The notes beneath the pieces were generated by a model. That model did no database searches. It was given only the letters and a program-made list of their open reading frames with translations, and was not told the origin of the DNA. A program made the translations under genes and the position numbers. From Ogataea parapolymorpha DL-1 (taxonomy: Eukaryota; Ascomycota; Pichiomycetes; Pichiales; Pichiaceae), in the NCBI RefSeq assembly GCF_000187245.1, contig NC_027862.1, forward strand, positions 496,001-560,000: 64,000 nucleotides of DNA, written 5' to 3'. Shown here one piece after another: positions 55,331-64,000 of this stretch (within the stretch, counting starts at the first letter, position 1; every line of letters starts with the position of its first letter).

Positions 55331-58300
55331 TTAGGTGCCAAAGACCTGGTTCCAGCGTTTTATGACCCTGCCAGTTGCGAAACCCACAGTAACCAGTGAC
55401 AGTATAATGTTCATCATGATTAATATGATACCGTTGAGCATGAAGCGTGGGGCAAATATTTTCCATACCATCAAGTGTCTTCTGAAATGGTTTGTCATGA
55501 TAAGCGTGGATAATGTCAGGCATGTCTGATAAATGAGCAAAGTTGATGAATTCTCGACGATTTTTGAAATCAACGAGATCGCCTTGCTTGTTGGGGGGAT
55601 TTTCCACAAACACATCAGCGCAACGCATAAACAGACGACAATAAATGGTCCTAAAGTGTCCATCAAAATACAGAGATGCGTGAAAGGGAACACAATCGAT
55701 TCAGTGACAATGAAACCCGTGTCCCAATGAATAGCTTGCAGCGTTGCTTGGTGTCCTGTGGTGAAGAAATGCAAATATGCCAACAGGCCCATCGCGACGA
55801 CGGAGATGAGGTTGGTTCGGATGTTGAGTATGTCGATCAGCTCCAAGAGCGTCAAAATTTGGTTGACCAGCAGCGCGAGCGAGGCAATCCCAAGCGGTTT
55901 GTTGACTAGCAACACTGCACACAGAACATTGATCACGAACAAAAAGTAGGCGGACCCGTAAACGTTACCGTATCCAATGATGTTTGCGGTCTTCAATACT
56001 TGCTGATTGTCTGTGTCGGACTTCAAATCAATTTTGATGCAGAGAGGACCCAAAAACCACCCAAAATTACTAGCGACCAGTGAAATTCCCATCACAATGC
56101 GTGCAATCGTCAGCCTTGTTACCTTGAAGGCCTCAAACGGAATTTGAAATTGAGCATTGAAATAGTCGCTGTTTTCAATATATTCCAAGGTCCACATCGA
56201 GCCAGTCAACAGCATCATGCTCTTCAAACCAGTGGAAATCCAGAGCGGAGCAGCACCATGGAACGAGTGTGTGATATCAAAGAATTTCTCAATCATCTTA
56301 GGAAGCAACAGGGCAAGAATGTAAATGAGACCAACAGACCACCAAGTCACTTCAAAATTGCTTGAACACTTGGAGCCCTGTTCTTCACGACAGAACCTAA
56401 TACTTGAAGTGATTCTAGTGAGCAAAATGAACACAATAGAATGGTACGCTCCAAGAAGCTGCTTGTAGGTATCTTTATGCTTGAAGGATTTGAAAAATGC
56501 ACAGAATCCGAACGAGGTGAGCCAGAACGCCACGATCTTGTCTTCCCAGATCACGAATGAGTTGGAAGTGAAGATCAGCGAGTGCATCAAAACCACAGAT
56601 AATGCTAAATACGTCCACCCGTTTTGTATGAGGTTTTCTCTAACTTGTGCTAAAAGCCATGGGACTGAGTACCGATCAATGATAGGTGCCAGAATCCCAT
56701 TAATGATTCCAAGAGAAATTCCCAGTAAAATGGACCACATTATATTAAGGTTTTCAGGCTTGAATATTGTGGTGAAGGAAATGACTAGCAGTGAGTGAAC
56801 TAGAGTCATTGCCGCCGATGTTGCAATAAATTGTGGATTGAGCTGCGTGATAACCACCAAGGGAACTAGCTTTGCGTAAATAATCAATAGTAGAAGAGAA
56901 ACGGTGACAAGTATGATACCAATGGCAATGGAAACATTGTCAAAGGTCGCCCACAGTGACTTACATTTCTCCAATGAAAGAGATTGATATTCATAGCATT
57001 GCTGGTTGAATTTTATAAGGTCTAGCTGGTCTTTATGTCCTTGCTGTAAGTGGTTCCATTGTTCTGAAAGCTCCTCAAATTTCGAGTTGACGAATGTGTC
57101 CGAGGACAGCTGATCAGAGTGTTGTCTGTATCTGTGTATTTGTTGGCACGTTAGGAAATTAACCTTCGCTAGCTGATGCTGGTCTTTCCCATCTGGCCCA
57201 ATAAAAGCCTCCTCTATTGGTGATCCTAGATTGTTATACGGAATAGGAAGACCCATCAGCAACGATATTGTGGGAACCAGGTCAATTTGATTGACGGCTC
57301 TGTAATTGTTACCCAATTCGGTGACATTATAGTAGTTTTCAGCCAGTCGACCAAAGTTCTTGCGCTTCGAGTACATGAACAAAGCTGCTTCCAGTTCATC
57401 CTTAGACTCGCCTCCATGGTTTCCTGTATAATCCATTCCATGGTCCCCAAACACAATGAGAAGCGTGTCATCATCTAGCAATTTTATGACTTGGTCTATT
57501 AGAGTGTTCATCTGGTTCAATTTTTGTTTCATAGCATAGTGTCTAGGACCATAGCGATGTCCGCAATGGTCAACTCCCAAGAAATGACCAATAAGAACAT
57601 CCCATTCGTGGCTTCTATTTTGCATCATTGGAAAGAGATGTTCAATAACACCGTTATCGACAGTGTGAAGGTCCCAAACATTGAGAGATGGATATGGATA
57701 TGTCATATTAGGGTGTAGAAAAGGCGAAAACAGAGCGGTCCAAGTGTCGTCGCCAACGAAAGCGACATTTTTGCCGTGATTGTGAAGCTGAGCCACCCAG
57801 TTATCTTCATCGATAGTGTCTCCGTCGAAGTTGGACCCCGCATCCACAAACGTCGGCAACGAGCCAGTGGTCAGTCCTTTGAGACGTTGCAAAGTGGTTG
57901 TCGGAGGATCTGCAATGAACTTGAGCAGCAAAGAGTTACGCGGATGCCTCACAAAGTTATCGTACAGGATTGGGAAATTGTTGTGATAGTATGGGTCGGC
58001 ATTTTCTCCTTCCACAGGTATCACAAAGTCAAATCGTAGGGCGTCGATAAGAAGAACGACGCTTTTCTTGAAGGGTGAAAATTGTTGGCAGGTTTCGCTC
58101 TCCTGTTGCTCAAGACACGTCGCCTGATTCTGCAAGACCTGTCTGGATAAGAGGAACCCTTTAGTAAAAAATGCAATGCCGATGATCTGTAAAATCGCAA
58201 AAAGAACCATCACTTTAACGTATTGTCCATGTGACGTCTTGATCTTGCGATTTCGGTATTCATGTCGCTCGTCCATATATCGGAGATATTGCTGTTGTTG

Positions 58301-58366
58301 ATCCATTTGGCTATTGGGAACAAAAGGAAACTCTTCCTGCTCTTCCGGGCTATCTATTTTGTCCAT
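55331..58366 (-). CDS. GPI13: GPI ethanolamine-phosphate transferase 3 (Gpi13/PIG-O)
   Basis: ER enzyme that adds phosphoethanolamine to the third mannose of the GPI precursor, the group later linked to proteins. The 1,011-residue protein (yeast 1,017) has a signal-anchor helix (about 50-68). A lumenal alkaline-phosphatase-type domain contains VVLLIDALRFDF (Asp108), HFLGVDHCGHRYGP and FGDHGMDYTGNHGGES metal-binding motifs. More than a dozen C-terminal membrane helices follow. Motif wording distinguishes Gpi13 from Mcd4 and Gpi7. It converges on the 54160 gene with 37 bp between stops. Confidence 0.95.
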   Translation of the reverse strand: MDKIDSPEEQEEFPFVPNSQMDQQQQYLRYMDERHEYRNRKIKTSHGQYVKVMVLFAILQIIGIAFFTKGFLLSRQVLQNQATCLEQQESETCQQFSPFKKSVVLLIDALRFDFVIPVEGENADPYYHNNFPILYDNFVRHPRNSLLLKFIADPPTTTLQRLKGLTTGSLPTFVDAGSNFDGDTIDEDNWVAQLHNHGKNVAFVGDDTWTALFSPFLHPNMTYPYPSLNVWDLHTVDNGVIEHLFPMMQNRSHEWDVLIGHFLGVDHCGHRYGPRHYAMKQKLNQMNTLIDQVIKLLDDDTLLIVFGDHGMDYTGNHGGESKDELEAALFMYSKRKNFGRLAENYYNVTELGNNYRAVNQIDLVPTISLLMGLPIPYNNLGSPIEEAFIGPDGKDQHQLAKVNFLTCQQIHRYRQHSDQLSSDTFVNSKFEELSEQWNHLQQGHKDQLDLIKFNQQCYEYQSLSLEKCKSLWATFDNVSIAIGIILVTVSLLLLIIYAKLVPLVVITQLNPQFIATSAAMTLVHSLLVISFTTIFKPENLNIMWSILLGISLGIINGILAPIIDRYSVPWLLAQVRENLIQNGWTYLALSVVLMHSLIFTSNSFVIWEDKIVAFWLTSFGFCAFFKSFKHKDTYKQLLGAYHSIVFILLTRITSSIRFCREEQGSKCSSNFEVTWWSVGLIYILALLLPKMIEKFFDITHSFHGAAPLWISTGLKSMMLLTGSMWTLEYIENSDYFNAQFQIPFEAFKVTRLTIARIVMGISLVASNFGWFLGPLCIKIDLKSDTDNQQVLKTANIIGYGNVYGSAYFLFVINVLCAVLLVNKPLGIASLALLVNQILTLLELIDILNIRTNLISVVAMGLLAYLHFFTTGHQATLQAIHWDTGFIVTESIVFPFTHLCILMDTLGPFIVVCLCVALMCLWKIPPTSKAISLISKIVENSSTLLIYQTCLTLSTLIMTNHFRRHLMVWKIFAPRFMLNGIILIMMNIILSLVTVGFATGRVIKRWNQVFGT

Positions 58367-58569
58367 CTTGGTACGTAATGATCTGTATATTATGTGATGA
58401 ATAAATTGCTTGGTTATACAACAAACCAGTCTAACAGTTCTATTGCAATTTGTAGTCCTGTACTTTCTTTAAAACTATGAAGACATTATACCAATCTCCA
58501 CAAACGTTTCGTCTATCAACAAAACAAATACACACCCACTCACAATTTTTAAGAGGTCCAAAAAAAAGT

Positions 58570-58586
58570 CGATCGTCGCGTCTATT
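58570..58586 (+). promoter_or_regulatory. Recurrent motif CGATCGTCGC plus GCGTCTATT ahead of GPI13
   Basis: CGATCGTCGCGTCTATT follows a nine-A run. It lies just beyond the NPR3 stop and 204 bp upstream of the GPI13 start. It is the fourth intergenic copy of the motif family. Confidence 0.45.
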
Positions 58587-58596
58587 GAATTATACA

Positions 58597-60843
58597 TCAC
58601 CAATGTCTTACAGTTGTGACATGCTTGTCCAGAGCGACTAGAAGTTTGCGCACATCCTGACGACTAATGTTCTCCTTCACCATCAATAGCTCCAATGACG
58701 TCTTTCCGTTCATGTACTTGAGCAGCTTGTAGAATAGGTTGATCACCTCTAGCGGCTGGCCCTCAACGCACTTGGCTATCCAGCGACGTTCCTGAGCAGT
58801 GGCACTCTGCGGGTCTAAAAGAATAGTGTCTTCCTCCTCTTCTTCCTCAAAATAGACCGTTCCTGGCAATTTGGATTGAGACTCGAGATTGAGATCAGAA
58901 CCTGCTGATCCCGAGATAGAGTACGGCAACGATGTCTGCTCTCTCTTTTTGGTGGTGTTATCTGTCGAAGCCACCTTACTGTCATCTTCATCTTCAGAAG
59001 ATGAGTCGTCGCCCTCGTGCTTGTTCTTTTTGTTTTTTCGCTCCATCTCCAACTCTTCTTCAACCTTTATTTTCACCTCCTTCGTGATTCGCAAATAGAG
59101 GAATGTCTGCAGCTGGGTTATGTAACCATGTCTTAGTAACCAAGCAACGGCATCCAAGTACAAGTCTCTGTGATCCTTGCTTGGGATGATGGTGTTAATC
59201 GGTCTTGGTTTTGAGGACGACGAGGAGATCAGCGACAGAAAATTGGCCAATGGTGGCAGATTTGGAAAGTGCTGTTTAAACAGGTTTGAATCCTTGTAAA
59301 CATCAGACAACGGTGCCAGAGGGGATACAATGTAAACGTTTCTAGGACTCAATGGCAAGAAGGCCTTGGCTCTTCTCCAGTACACCAAATGGTTGGCAAA
59401 CAGCTTTACCTCTGCGATATCCAGACCGCTGAGGGTCGCCAACCTAGACAAGCTTTCGCTTGGCTTGATCATGCGAATGAAATTAGCGATTAAAGAGTGT
59501 CTTTCGGCTTGGATGTCTCTAATGACCGATTCGGGATCATCAAGCATGATCAGGGCGTAGTGTATCATGTTATCGTCATTGGTTTGCGCACTGCTGTGCA
59601 AATCAGGCCCTAAAGAATTAAAGGGCGAGGTAGACGATAGAGTGGACCCAGGCAGGAGCTGTGTATGGCGGGGCGGCAGAGAGCTGAATTCTGTGCGAAT
59701 GGGGATCTGGAACGACCGCATTTTATTGTTAATTTCGATGTTGATGATTTCCGAGTTTGAGACTGCCTTGAACGTCTGAGCCATCATTCGTGCCAAGGAT
59801 GACTTTTCGGTAATTTTCTTCCACTGCTCGTTCAAAGGAAAAGACGAAAACTCTTCCCTGAGATCGAGAATCAGTTTTGACTGGTTCCACACGTAATTGG
59901 ACTTTTGCTGTTCGTACCTCAATAAAAGAGCCATCCGACTCACAATATAGTGAAACATCTCGTCAATTCGGTGATTGTACTCAATGACTGGTGGGTTCAT
60001 GACAAATACCAGATGGAACATGTACATCTGACAATCGTTCTTGGTCGGTTTCTCTCCATGGTCAGATTCATCGTCTTCGCCAGACGACTCCGAGCTCGAC
60101 GACACCTTCTTTCTGCGACTCGTTTTTTTCCTACGCGATTTAGCGTGGCTGGAGACTCTCCAATTTCCGTCTTCGTTGACATGAATTGGAAGTCCCAAAA
60201 AAGCCATATCCTCCACAGATACCTCGAAGCGCGAATTGCAGAGCTGTTTGGGCGGCGTCACAAGTTCGCTTACAAAATCAACATCAAACCCAAATAGCTT
60301 GTCAACTTTGCAAACAGCTGTTTCCTGGTCTGAGACGCTCCCATTCACAAGAGAAGTACTGGGGCTTCTGTTGCTACCTGACGTGTCTGCTTGGCCAACT
60401 TGCTCTCCCATGATAATATTTTTCATGAGATTGCGACGCTTGTGCTCCTTATCCTTTCGTTTGCGGTCTTGTTCGTCCAATATCCCCAGCAAACCTTTGC
60501 CTCCCGAATTCGTCGAGGTACCCAGCACGTTGACACCACTGCCGTTGCTCTCTGCACCTACACTGCCGCGGCTGCTGCCTCCAGCAGAAAAGCTGTAGTC
60601 GTCATCGCCGTTTTGGATGCTGTACAAGTTCATGTCCAGCAATTCGTCGTCTATTTCGTCATTGGACGAGCTGGAGTAGTCGTCGTCTTCTGTGTTCAGC
60701 ACTTGGTTTCCGAGCGGTGTCGGGCGATATCCGTACTCATTGGGCTGGGGCGGATAATGAAATACCAATTGGTTCCCGTCATGTGTGGAAACTGACAGCA
60801 GGATTCCCAGCAGACAAGGATTTGGAAGAAATAGGGAGCTCAT
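58597..60843 (-). CDS. NPR3: SEACIT/GATOR1 subunit Npr3
   Basis: Subunit of the Npr2-Npr3-Iml1 complex, which inactivates the Rag GTPase Gtr1 and so turns off TORC1 on nitrogen or amino-acid loss. From ATG 60843 it has 748 residues. The N-terminal longin-like part MSSLFLPNPCLLGILLSVST, with HYPPQPNEYG, is typical. Acidic and Ser-rich insertions follow. The core (about 270-540) includes MYMFHLVFVMNPP and RLATLSGLDIAEVKLFANHLVYWRRAKA (read in parts). The end carries winged-helix-like segments. LST8 of TORC1 is encoded 18 kb to the left. Confidence 0.9.
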   Translation of the reverse strand: MSSLFLPNPCLLGILLSVSTHDGNQLVFHYPPQPNEYGYRPTPLGNQVLNTEDDDYSSSSNDEIDDELLDMNLYSIQNGDDDYSFSAGGSSRGSVGAESNGSGVNVLGTSTNSGGKGLLGILDEQDRKRKDKEHKRRNLMKNIIMGEQVGQADTSGSNRSPSTSLVNGSVSDQETAVCKVDKLFGFDVDFVSELVTPPKQLCNSRFEVSVEDMAFLGLPIHVNEDGNWRVSSHAKSRRKKTSRRKKVSSSSESSGEDDESDHGEKPTKNDCQMYMFHLVFVMNPPVIEYNHRIDEMFHYIVSRMALLLRYEQQKSNYVWNQSKLILDLREEFSSFPLNEQWKKITEKSSLARMMAQTFKAVSNSEIINIEINNKMRSFQIPIRTEFSSLPPRHTQLLPGSTLSSTSPFNSLGPDLHSSAQTNDDNMIHYALIMLDDPESVIRDIQAERHSLIANFIRMIKPSESLSRLATLSGLDIAEVKLFANHLVYWRRAKAFLPLSPRNVYIVSPLAPLSDVYKDSNLFKQHFPNLPPLANFLSLISSSSSKPRPINTIIPSKDHRDLYLDAVAWLLRHGYITQLQTFLYLRITKEVKIKVEEELEMERKNKKNKHEGDDSSSEDEDDSKVASTDNTTKKREQTSLPYSISGSAGSDLNLESQSKLPGTVYFEEEEEEDTILLDPQSATAQERRWIAKCVEGQPLEVINLFYKLLKYMNGKTSLELLMVKENISRQDVRKLLVALDKHVTTVRHW

Positions 60844-60917
60844 TGAATATTCCAAGGGAAAAAAACGAATTTATTTTATTTATTTTTTTGATTGTCTGGG
60901 GATCCACCGGCTGACCA
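60844..60917. promoter_or_regulatory. Very short divergent promoter between NPR3 and the CxxC gene
   Basis: Only 74 bp separate the two start codons. The sequence is AT-rich (TTTATTTTATTTATTTTTTTG), so the two transcripts share one nucleosome-free gap, or one gene initiates inside the other's reading frame. Confidence 0.6.
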
Positions 60918-62009
60918 ATGCCTTATAATTCCTCCATGTCGTTGGCGGCCTACAACACGACACATATGGATTGTGCCAAGTGTAAGGTGAAACGGCGCGT
61001 GTATATCACGGATGAAGATCCAGCCACACTGACGAAATATAAGACCTGCGATGCGTGCCGACGGAAAAACAAGGTCTACAAAAAGAACCAGAAGCTTAAA
61101 ATGCTCCACAAGTTGAACACAATGGACCAACTGCAGCGCGAGTCGATAATGGGGCCTACAATCCAGGTGGAACAAAATTTGGGTCTTGTCAAGTCTGTGG
61201 AAACGCGACCCTCTTTCACATCGTTCCTGGAGAAAGTGTCGCATAACAAGCACAGGGACGTCATCTCTATCAAGTACAATTGTGAGGTTCCAGAGTTTAT
61301 CATCCACAGATATGACTCCAGCATGATTATAAGCAATCGACCCGACTATGCCAGTGTTGACAGTGTTGAGCAAAAAGTGACAAACTATAGAGAAGAGGTG
61401 AAAAAGAAGCTGAAATTGCATTACCTGAGTCGGCTATTTGATATTTTGGAAAGCCTGGGGTACACATTCAAGACGAGATCGACAAACTGGAAAAATAACA
61501 AGTTCTATGCGCAAATGCTATGCCACGAAGACGTCGGAAATAAACGTAAAGATTTCTCCCTCCTGGTGGACGACACCGACGTGCCCGAGAACTCTCAAGA
61601 GCGAGACGAAAGAGAGTCGCATGCCAATGATAACTCAAAGTACGATGTTGCGCAGCCAAGAAACATCCTGCTGTATCCCTGTCAATCACGCTTAAATTAT
61701 TCTTTCGATTCCACTAGCGGGCTCCTGTCTCTGGAGTATAGTCACCTGGATCACGATGGACTGCCGCCTACCAACCCGCAGGATCCCAAATCGATTGCTC
61801 ACCCGCCAAATTCGGCAATCAATATCGCTTCGCAATGGGTCAAACAGCTGCAATCGAAACCAAACGGTGAGCAGACCGATAATGCTTCACGAATGAAACT
61901 ACTAATGAACCCAGAACAAGACGGCTCCGAGGCTAGTGCGCGAAAAAATGGATCCGCTCTTGCCAACGCCTTGAATTATTTGCATCGCAATATCTCCAGC
62001 AAGGAGTAA
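60918..62009 (+). CDS. Unrecognised protein with CxxC...CxxC zinc-binding motif
   Basis: The 363-residue protein has an N-terminal Cys motif: CAKCKVKRRVYI, a gap of about 20 residues, then CDACRRKNK (about 18-55). This fits a single zinc site followed by a basic helix (KVYKKNQKLKML). The middle (about 105-230) looks folded, with VISIKYNCEVPEFIIH and a LHYLSRLFDILESLGYTF helix. The C-terminus is polar. The finger resembles neither Zn2Cys6 nor GATA motifs exactly. A DNA- or RNA-binding fungal regulator is a reasonable guess. An in-frame ATG at 60936 is an alternative start that would lengthen the shared promoter slightly. Confidence 0.65.
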   Translation: MPYNSSMSLAAYNTTHMDCAKCKVKRRVYITDEDPATLTKYKTCDACRRKNKVYKKNQKLKMLHKLNTMDQLQRESIMGPTIQVEQNLGLVKSVETRPSFTSFLEKVSHNKHRDVISIKYNCEVPEFIIHRYDSSMIISNRPDYASVDSVEQKVTNYREEVKKKLKLHYLSRLFDILESLGYTFKTRSTNWKNNKFYAQMLCHEDVGNKRKDFSLLVDDTDVPENSQERDERESHANDNSKYDVAQPRNILLYPCQSRLNYSFDSTSGLLSLEYSHLDHDGLPPTNPQDPKSIAHPPNSAINIASQWVKQLQSKPNGEQTDNASRMKLLMNPEQDGSEASARKNGSALANALNYLHRNISSKE

Positions 62010-62127
62010 TCTGTTAAGGTGAAACTCAGGGTATAATTGATGCCTTATATACGAAATCAACGTCAAATTCAGTTCGCGGCTAATGGTTGTTTTATAAAAG
62101 AACGTCCGTGCGAGTGAAAGTGTACAC

Positions 62128-64000
62128 TCAGTAAGTATTGCTCATTGGCGTGAACTTGAAATCAGGTGCGCTGAACGGACCGATTGTGTTAATCGTCTGT
62201 TGGAAACGGGAGCCTCCGTTTTGATGCTGTGCTTCCGAGGAGGGAGCACGCTTCGTGGATGGCGGGTGCATTGGCTGCTGAAATGACGCTCCTTTTTTAG
62301 CGTAGACAGAAGAAAATGCGCTATTGTCGAGTCCTTGCTGGGAGAGCTTTTTAGAGTTCACGTTTTCTTTCTCGATTTTCTGGTCAGGGGTAATAATATC
62401 AAACTCACACGTTTTGAAACTCTGCGAAATGATCTCCATCTTCTGATTTCTCAAGAATATCTTGACGTTCTCAAGCATCTGGCTGAACTTTTCAGTCTTA
62501 CTAATCTCCTGCTGTATTTCATCGTTCATTTTTTCCTTTGCTAGCCAGTCGACACCGAAAGCGTCGGGATAAAAGTTGAGGATAATTGAGTCAGTGGTTT
62601 TGTTGCTCTTAAACAACAGCTCGACGTTGTACAGAAGCTTCAGAGGAACCATAACAGTGTTCAAGAATTCGAGCTGAAGCGGATTCTTATGGTGAGTCAA
62701 CATCCTTTTGGTGTTGCTCACTGTTTCCATAAGCTCTTTGAATATTCCAGACTTAAGTATTTTGAGCTCATATTCGTAAGGAAGCAGCTTGATCAGCTCT
62801 GAGCAGCAATTTTTGGAATTGTTATCGATCCCATATATCTCCAGATTAACAGTGTCCTGGTTGGCCTCTTCATGATCCAGCTTTGGGTACTTTATGAAGG
62901 TGTTGGTCGTTTTTTCCAGTTCCGTGACAAAGTTACTTGGCTTGACACGGTTCGCGTTCAAGTTGCAATTAAGCTGCGATGATGTCAATAGCCTCCATTG
63001 TGGCCTGGTTAATTTGACAATGGAACAGAAATAGTTGACATTCATTACCTTTTCAACAAGCTTCTCCAGCTCGATCTTGGCCAGCGGAATCTGTGACTTA
63101 TTTTTGGCTGGACACTTGATAATAACGTTCTTCTTTCTGACAAAAGATTGAGGGAAGTTGGAGGAATTTGGACTGATGGAGTCGGACTTTTCGTTCAGCT
63201 CGAAGGAGTTGGAAAACTTGATGAACACGTTGAACTTTCTCATAATCGTTTGAACGGTCTGACCTCCAACACCAATGATCTGCCTGTGGAACGACTCTGG
63301 GACGTTAAAAATCAAAATGGAAGGAAGCTCGTCTTCAAACATACCTAGGCCAAGTACGGAATCCATTAGGTCAGCGCACGTTATCTCCACAATGAAATTG
63401 AAGTCTGTGAACGGAAGAAGCTTGATAGTCACTGATGACATATTCATGATCTTGATGATCTTTCCGTTTTTCTTGCCGGCAATAAAGTCTTTTTCCTTAT
63501 TGGAAAGCTCTATTTGGTAGGTGGTGGTGCTTTTAACGAGGTCAGCTTCCAGGTAGGGCGCGAATTGAGCTAGAGGATTGGCAGCTTGTTTGAGGCCTTC
63601 AGAGCGTCCAACGACCTGAAAGACATAATCGTCATTGATCTTGGCCAAGGAAACAATGGAGTTGGTGATGAAAGATAATGAGTCGTTGAAACTCAATAGC
63701 TTGCTCACATCTGCGGTTGTCGAGGTCGTCATCTTGAATTCGTACTTGGCACTGTAGAAGCTGGAAATGAAACCCATAAACTTGTCAATTGCGTTATCCA
63801 CATCTTCGATAGAGTTGGCCTGGAAACTAATGATATCACCCGTCCCTTCTGGGTATGAGAAGCCAAGAGATGGAATGGAGATGAAACAGCCAGTCTCGAA
63901 CATAATATTTTTCAGAAACTCCGGGTCCTCCATGAAGAGGATCATGCTTTCTCTCTTGATCGGCATGACAGATAGCTGTTTGATGAAGGGAGTCTTGTTG
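62128..64000 (-). CDS. KH-domain RNA-binding protein (5' end cut by window edge), YLL032C-like
   Basis: The frame is open past ATG 63966 to the window end (reading NKTPFIKQLSV before it), so the start is outside. About 624 residues are visible. The KH-like core LIFNVPESFHRQIIGVGGQTVQTIMRKFNVFIKF (read in parts, about 225-260) has a diverged GxxG loop (GVGG). At least two further KH-like units appear before and after it. The Gln/Ser/Pro-rich end reads ...FQQPMHPPSTKRAPSS. The layout recalls the uncharacterised yeast YLL032C protein. Scp160 is larger and more regular. Binding targets are unknown. Confidence 0.7.
   Translation of the reverse strand, partial: NKTPFIKQLSVMPIKRESMILFMEDPEFLKNIMFETGCFISIPSLGFSYPEGTGDIISFQANSIEDVDNAIDKFMGFISSFYSAKYEFKMTTSTTADVSKLLSFNDSLSFITNSIVSLAKINDDYVFQVVGRSEGLKQAANPLAQFAPYLEADLVKSTTTYQIELSNKEKDFIAGKKNGKIIKIMNMSSVTIKLLPFTDFNFIVEITCADLMDSVLGLGMFEDELPSILIFNVPESFHRQIIGVGGQTVQTIMRKFNVFIKFSNSFELNEKSDSISPNSSNFPQSFVRKKNVIIKCPAKNKSQIPLAKIELEKLVEKVMNVNYFCSIVKLTRPQWRLLTSSQLNCNLNANRVKPSNFVTELEKTTNTFIKYPKLDHEEANQDTVNLEIYGIDNNSKNCCSELIKLLPYEYELKILKSGIFKELMETVSNTKRMLTHHKNPLQLEFLNTVMVPLKLLYNVELLFKSNKTTDSIILNFYPDAFGVDWLAKEKMNDEIQQEISKTEKFSQMLENVKIFLRNQKMEIISQSFKTCEFDIITPDQKIEKENVNSKKLSQQGLDNSAFSSVYAKKGASFQQPMHPPSTKRAPSSEAQHQNGGSRFQQTINTIGPFSAPDFKFTPMSNTY

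Noticed and set aside
1..64000. Mobile elements, CRISPR arrays, toxin-antitoxin or phage-like defence systems
   Set aside because: No transposase, reverse transcriptase, LTR, integrase or repeat-spacer array is visible. The gene set is a normal eukaryotic core.

Overview
This window is nuclear DNA of a budding yeast (Saccharomycotina). About 34 intact or partial protein genes fill most of it. They are usually separated by 40-500 bp, on both strands. The few introns are short (41-120 nt), lie near 5' ends, and have GTAAGT donors with CTAAC/CTAAT branch sites. Nearly every protein has a recognisable yeast orthologue. Moderate overall GC, CUG fitting leucine, and genes that Saccharomyces cerevisiae lacks (SCAP-like, GMPPA-like, a secretory-type rhomboid) point to a Pichiaceae methylotroph such as Ogataea. 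That species guess is inference. I see no transposon, LTR, CRISPR array, viral insert or plasmid element.

Layout. 1-7.2 kb: MSH6 (5' end outside the window), RAD24, a CGFS glutaredoxin (GRX3/4) and a Whi5/Nrm1-like G1/S repressor. 7.7-11.1 kb: a GMPPA-like nucleotidyltransferase, a DUF4336-like protein and SFM1. 11.3-18.1 kb: a co-directional run of ADP1, a rhomboid protease and UBP14. 18.3-22.7 kb: MUM2 (spliced) and an alpha-arrestin. 23.1-33.6 kb: GCN1 and MBP1 (spliced), tail to tail, in a GC-rich block. 34.4-44.3 kb: INSIG-like NSG1, IGO1, USB1, an unknown two-TM protein, ASA1, tRNA-Ser(AGA), LST8, SIS1, RVS161 (spliced) and CBF5. 44.7-50 kb: an unrecognised protein, a membrane protein, VMA9 (two introns, 8-nt first coding exon), STP22/VPS23 and SAT4/HAL4. 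50-64 kb: SCAP-like SCP1, an AT-hook/acidic protein (possibly Snf6-like), GPI13, NPR3, a CxxC/CxxC protein and a KH-domain protein running off the right edge.

Functional themes. Several genes act in nutrient and TORC1 signalling: LST8, NPR3, IGO1, GCN1, SAT4 and the alpha-arrestin. Two are partners in sterol sensing: NSG1/INSIG and SCP1/SCAP. Two act in G1/S control: MBP1 and the Whi5/Nrm1-like protein. Two adjacent genes act in genome maintenance: MSH6 and RAD24. These look like ordinary eukaryotic neighbours, not an operon.

I found no convincing wholly new system. The most useful non-textbook signals are a recurrent intergenic motif CGATCG(A/T)CGC close to several start codons, a 16-bp perfect palindrome centred on ACGCGT, a 9-bp inverted repeat ahead of the SCAP gene, a perfect three-unit heat-shock element ahead of SIS1, and several conserved-looking proteins I could not name.
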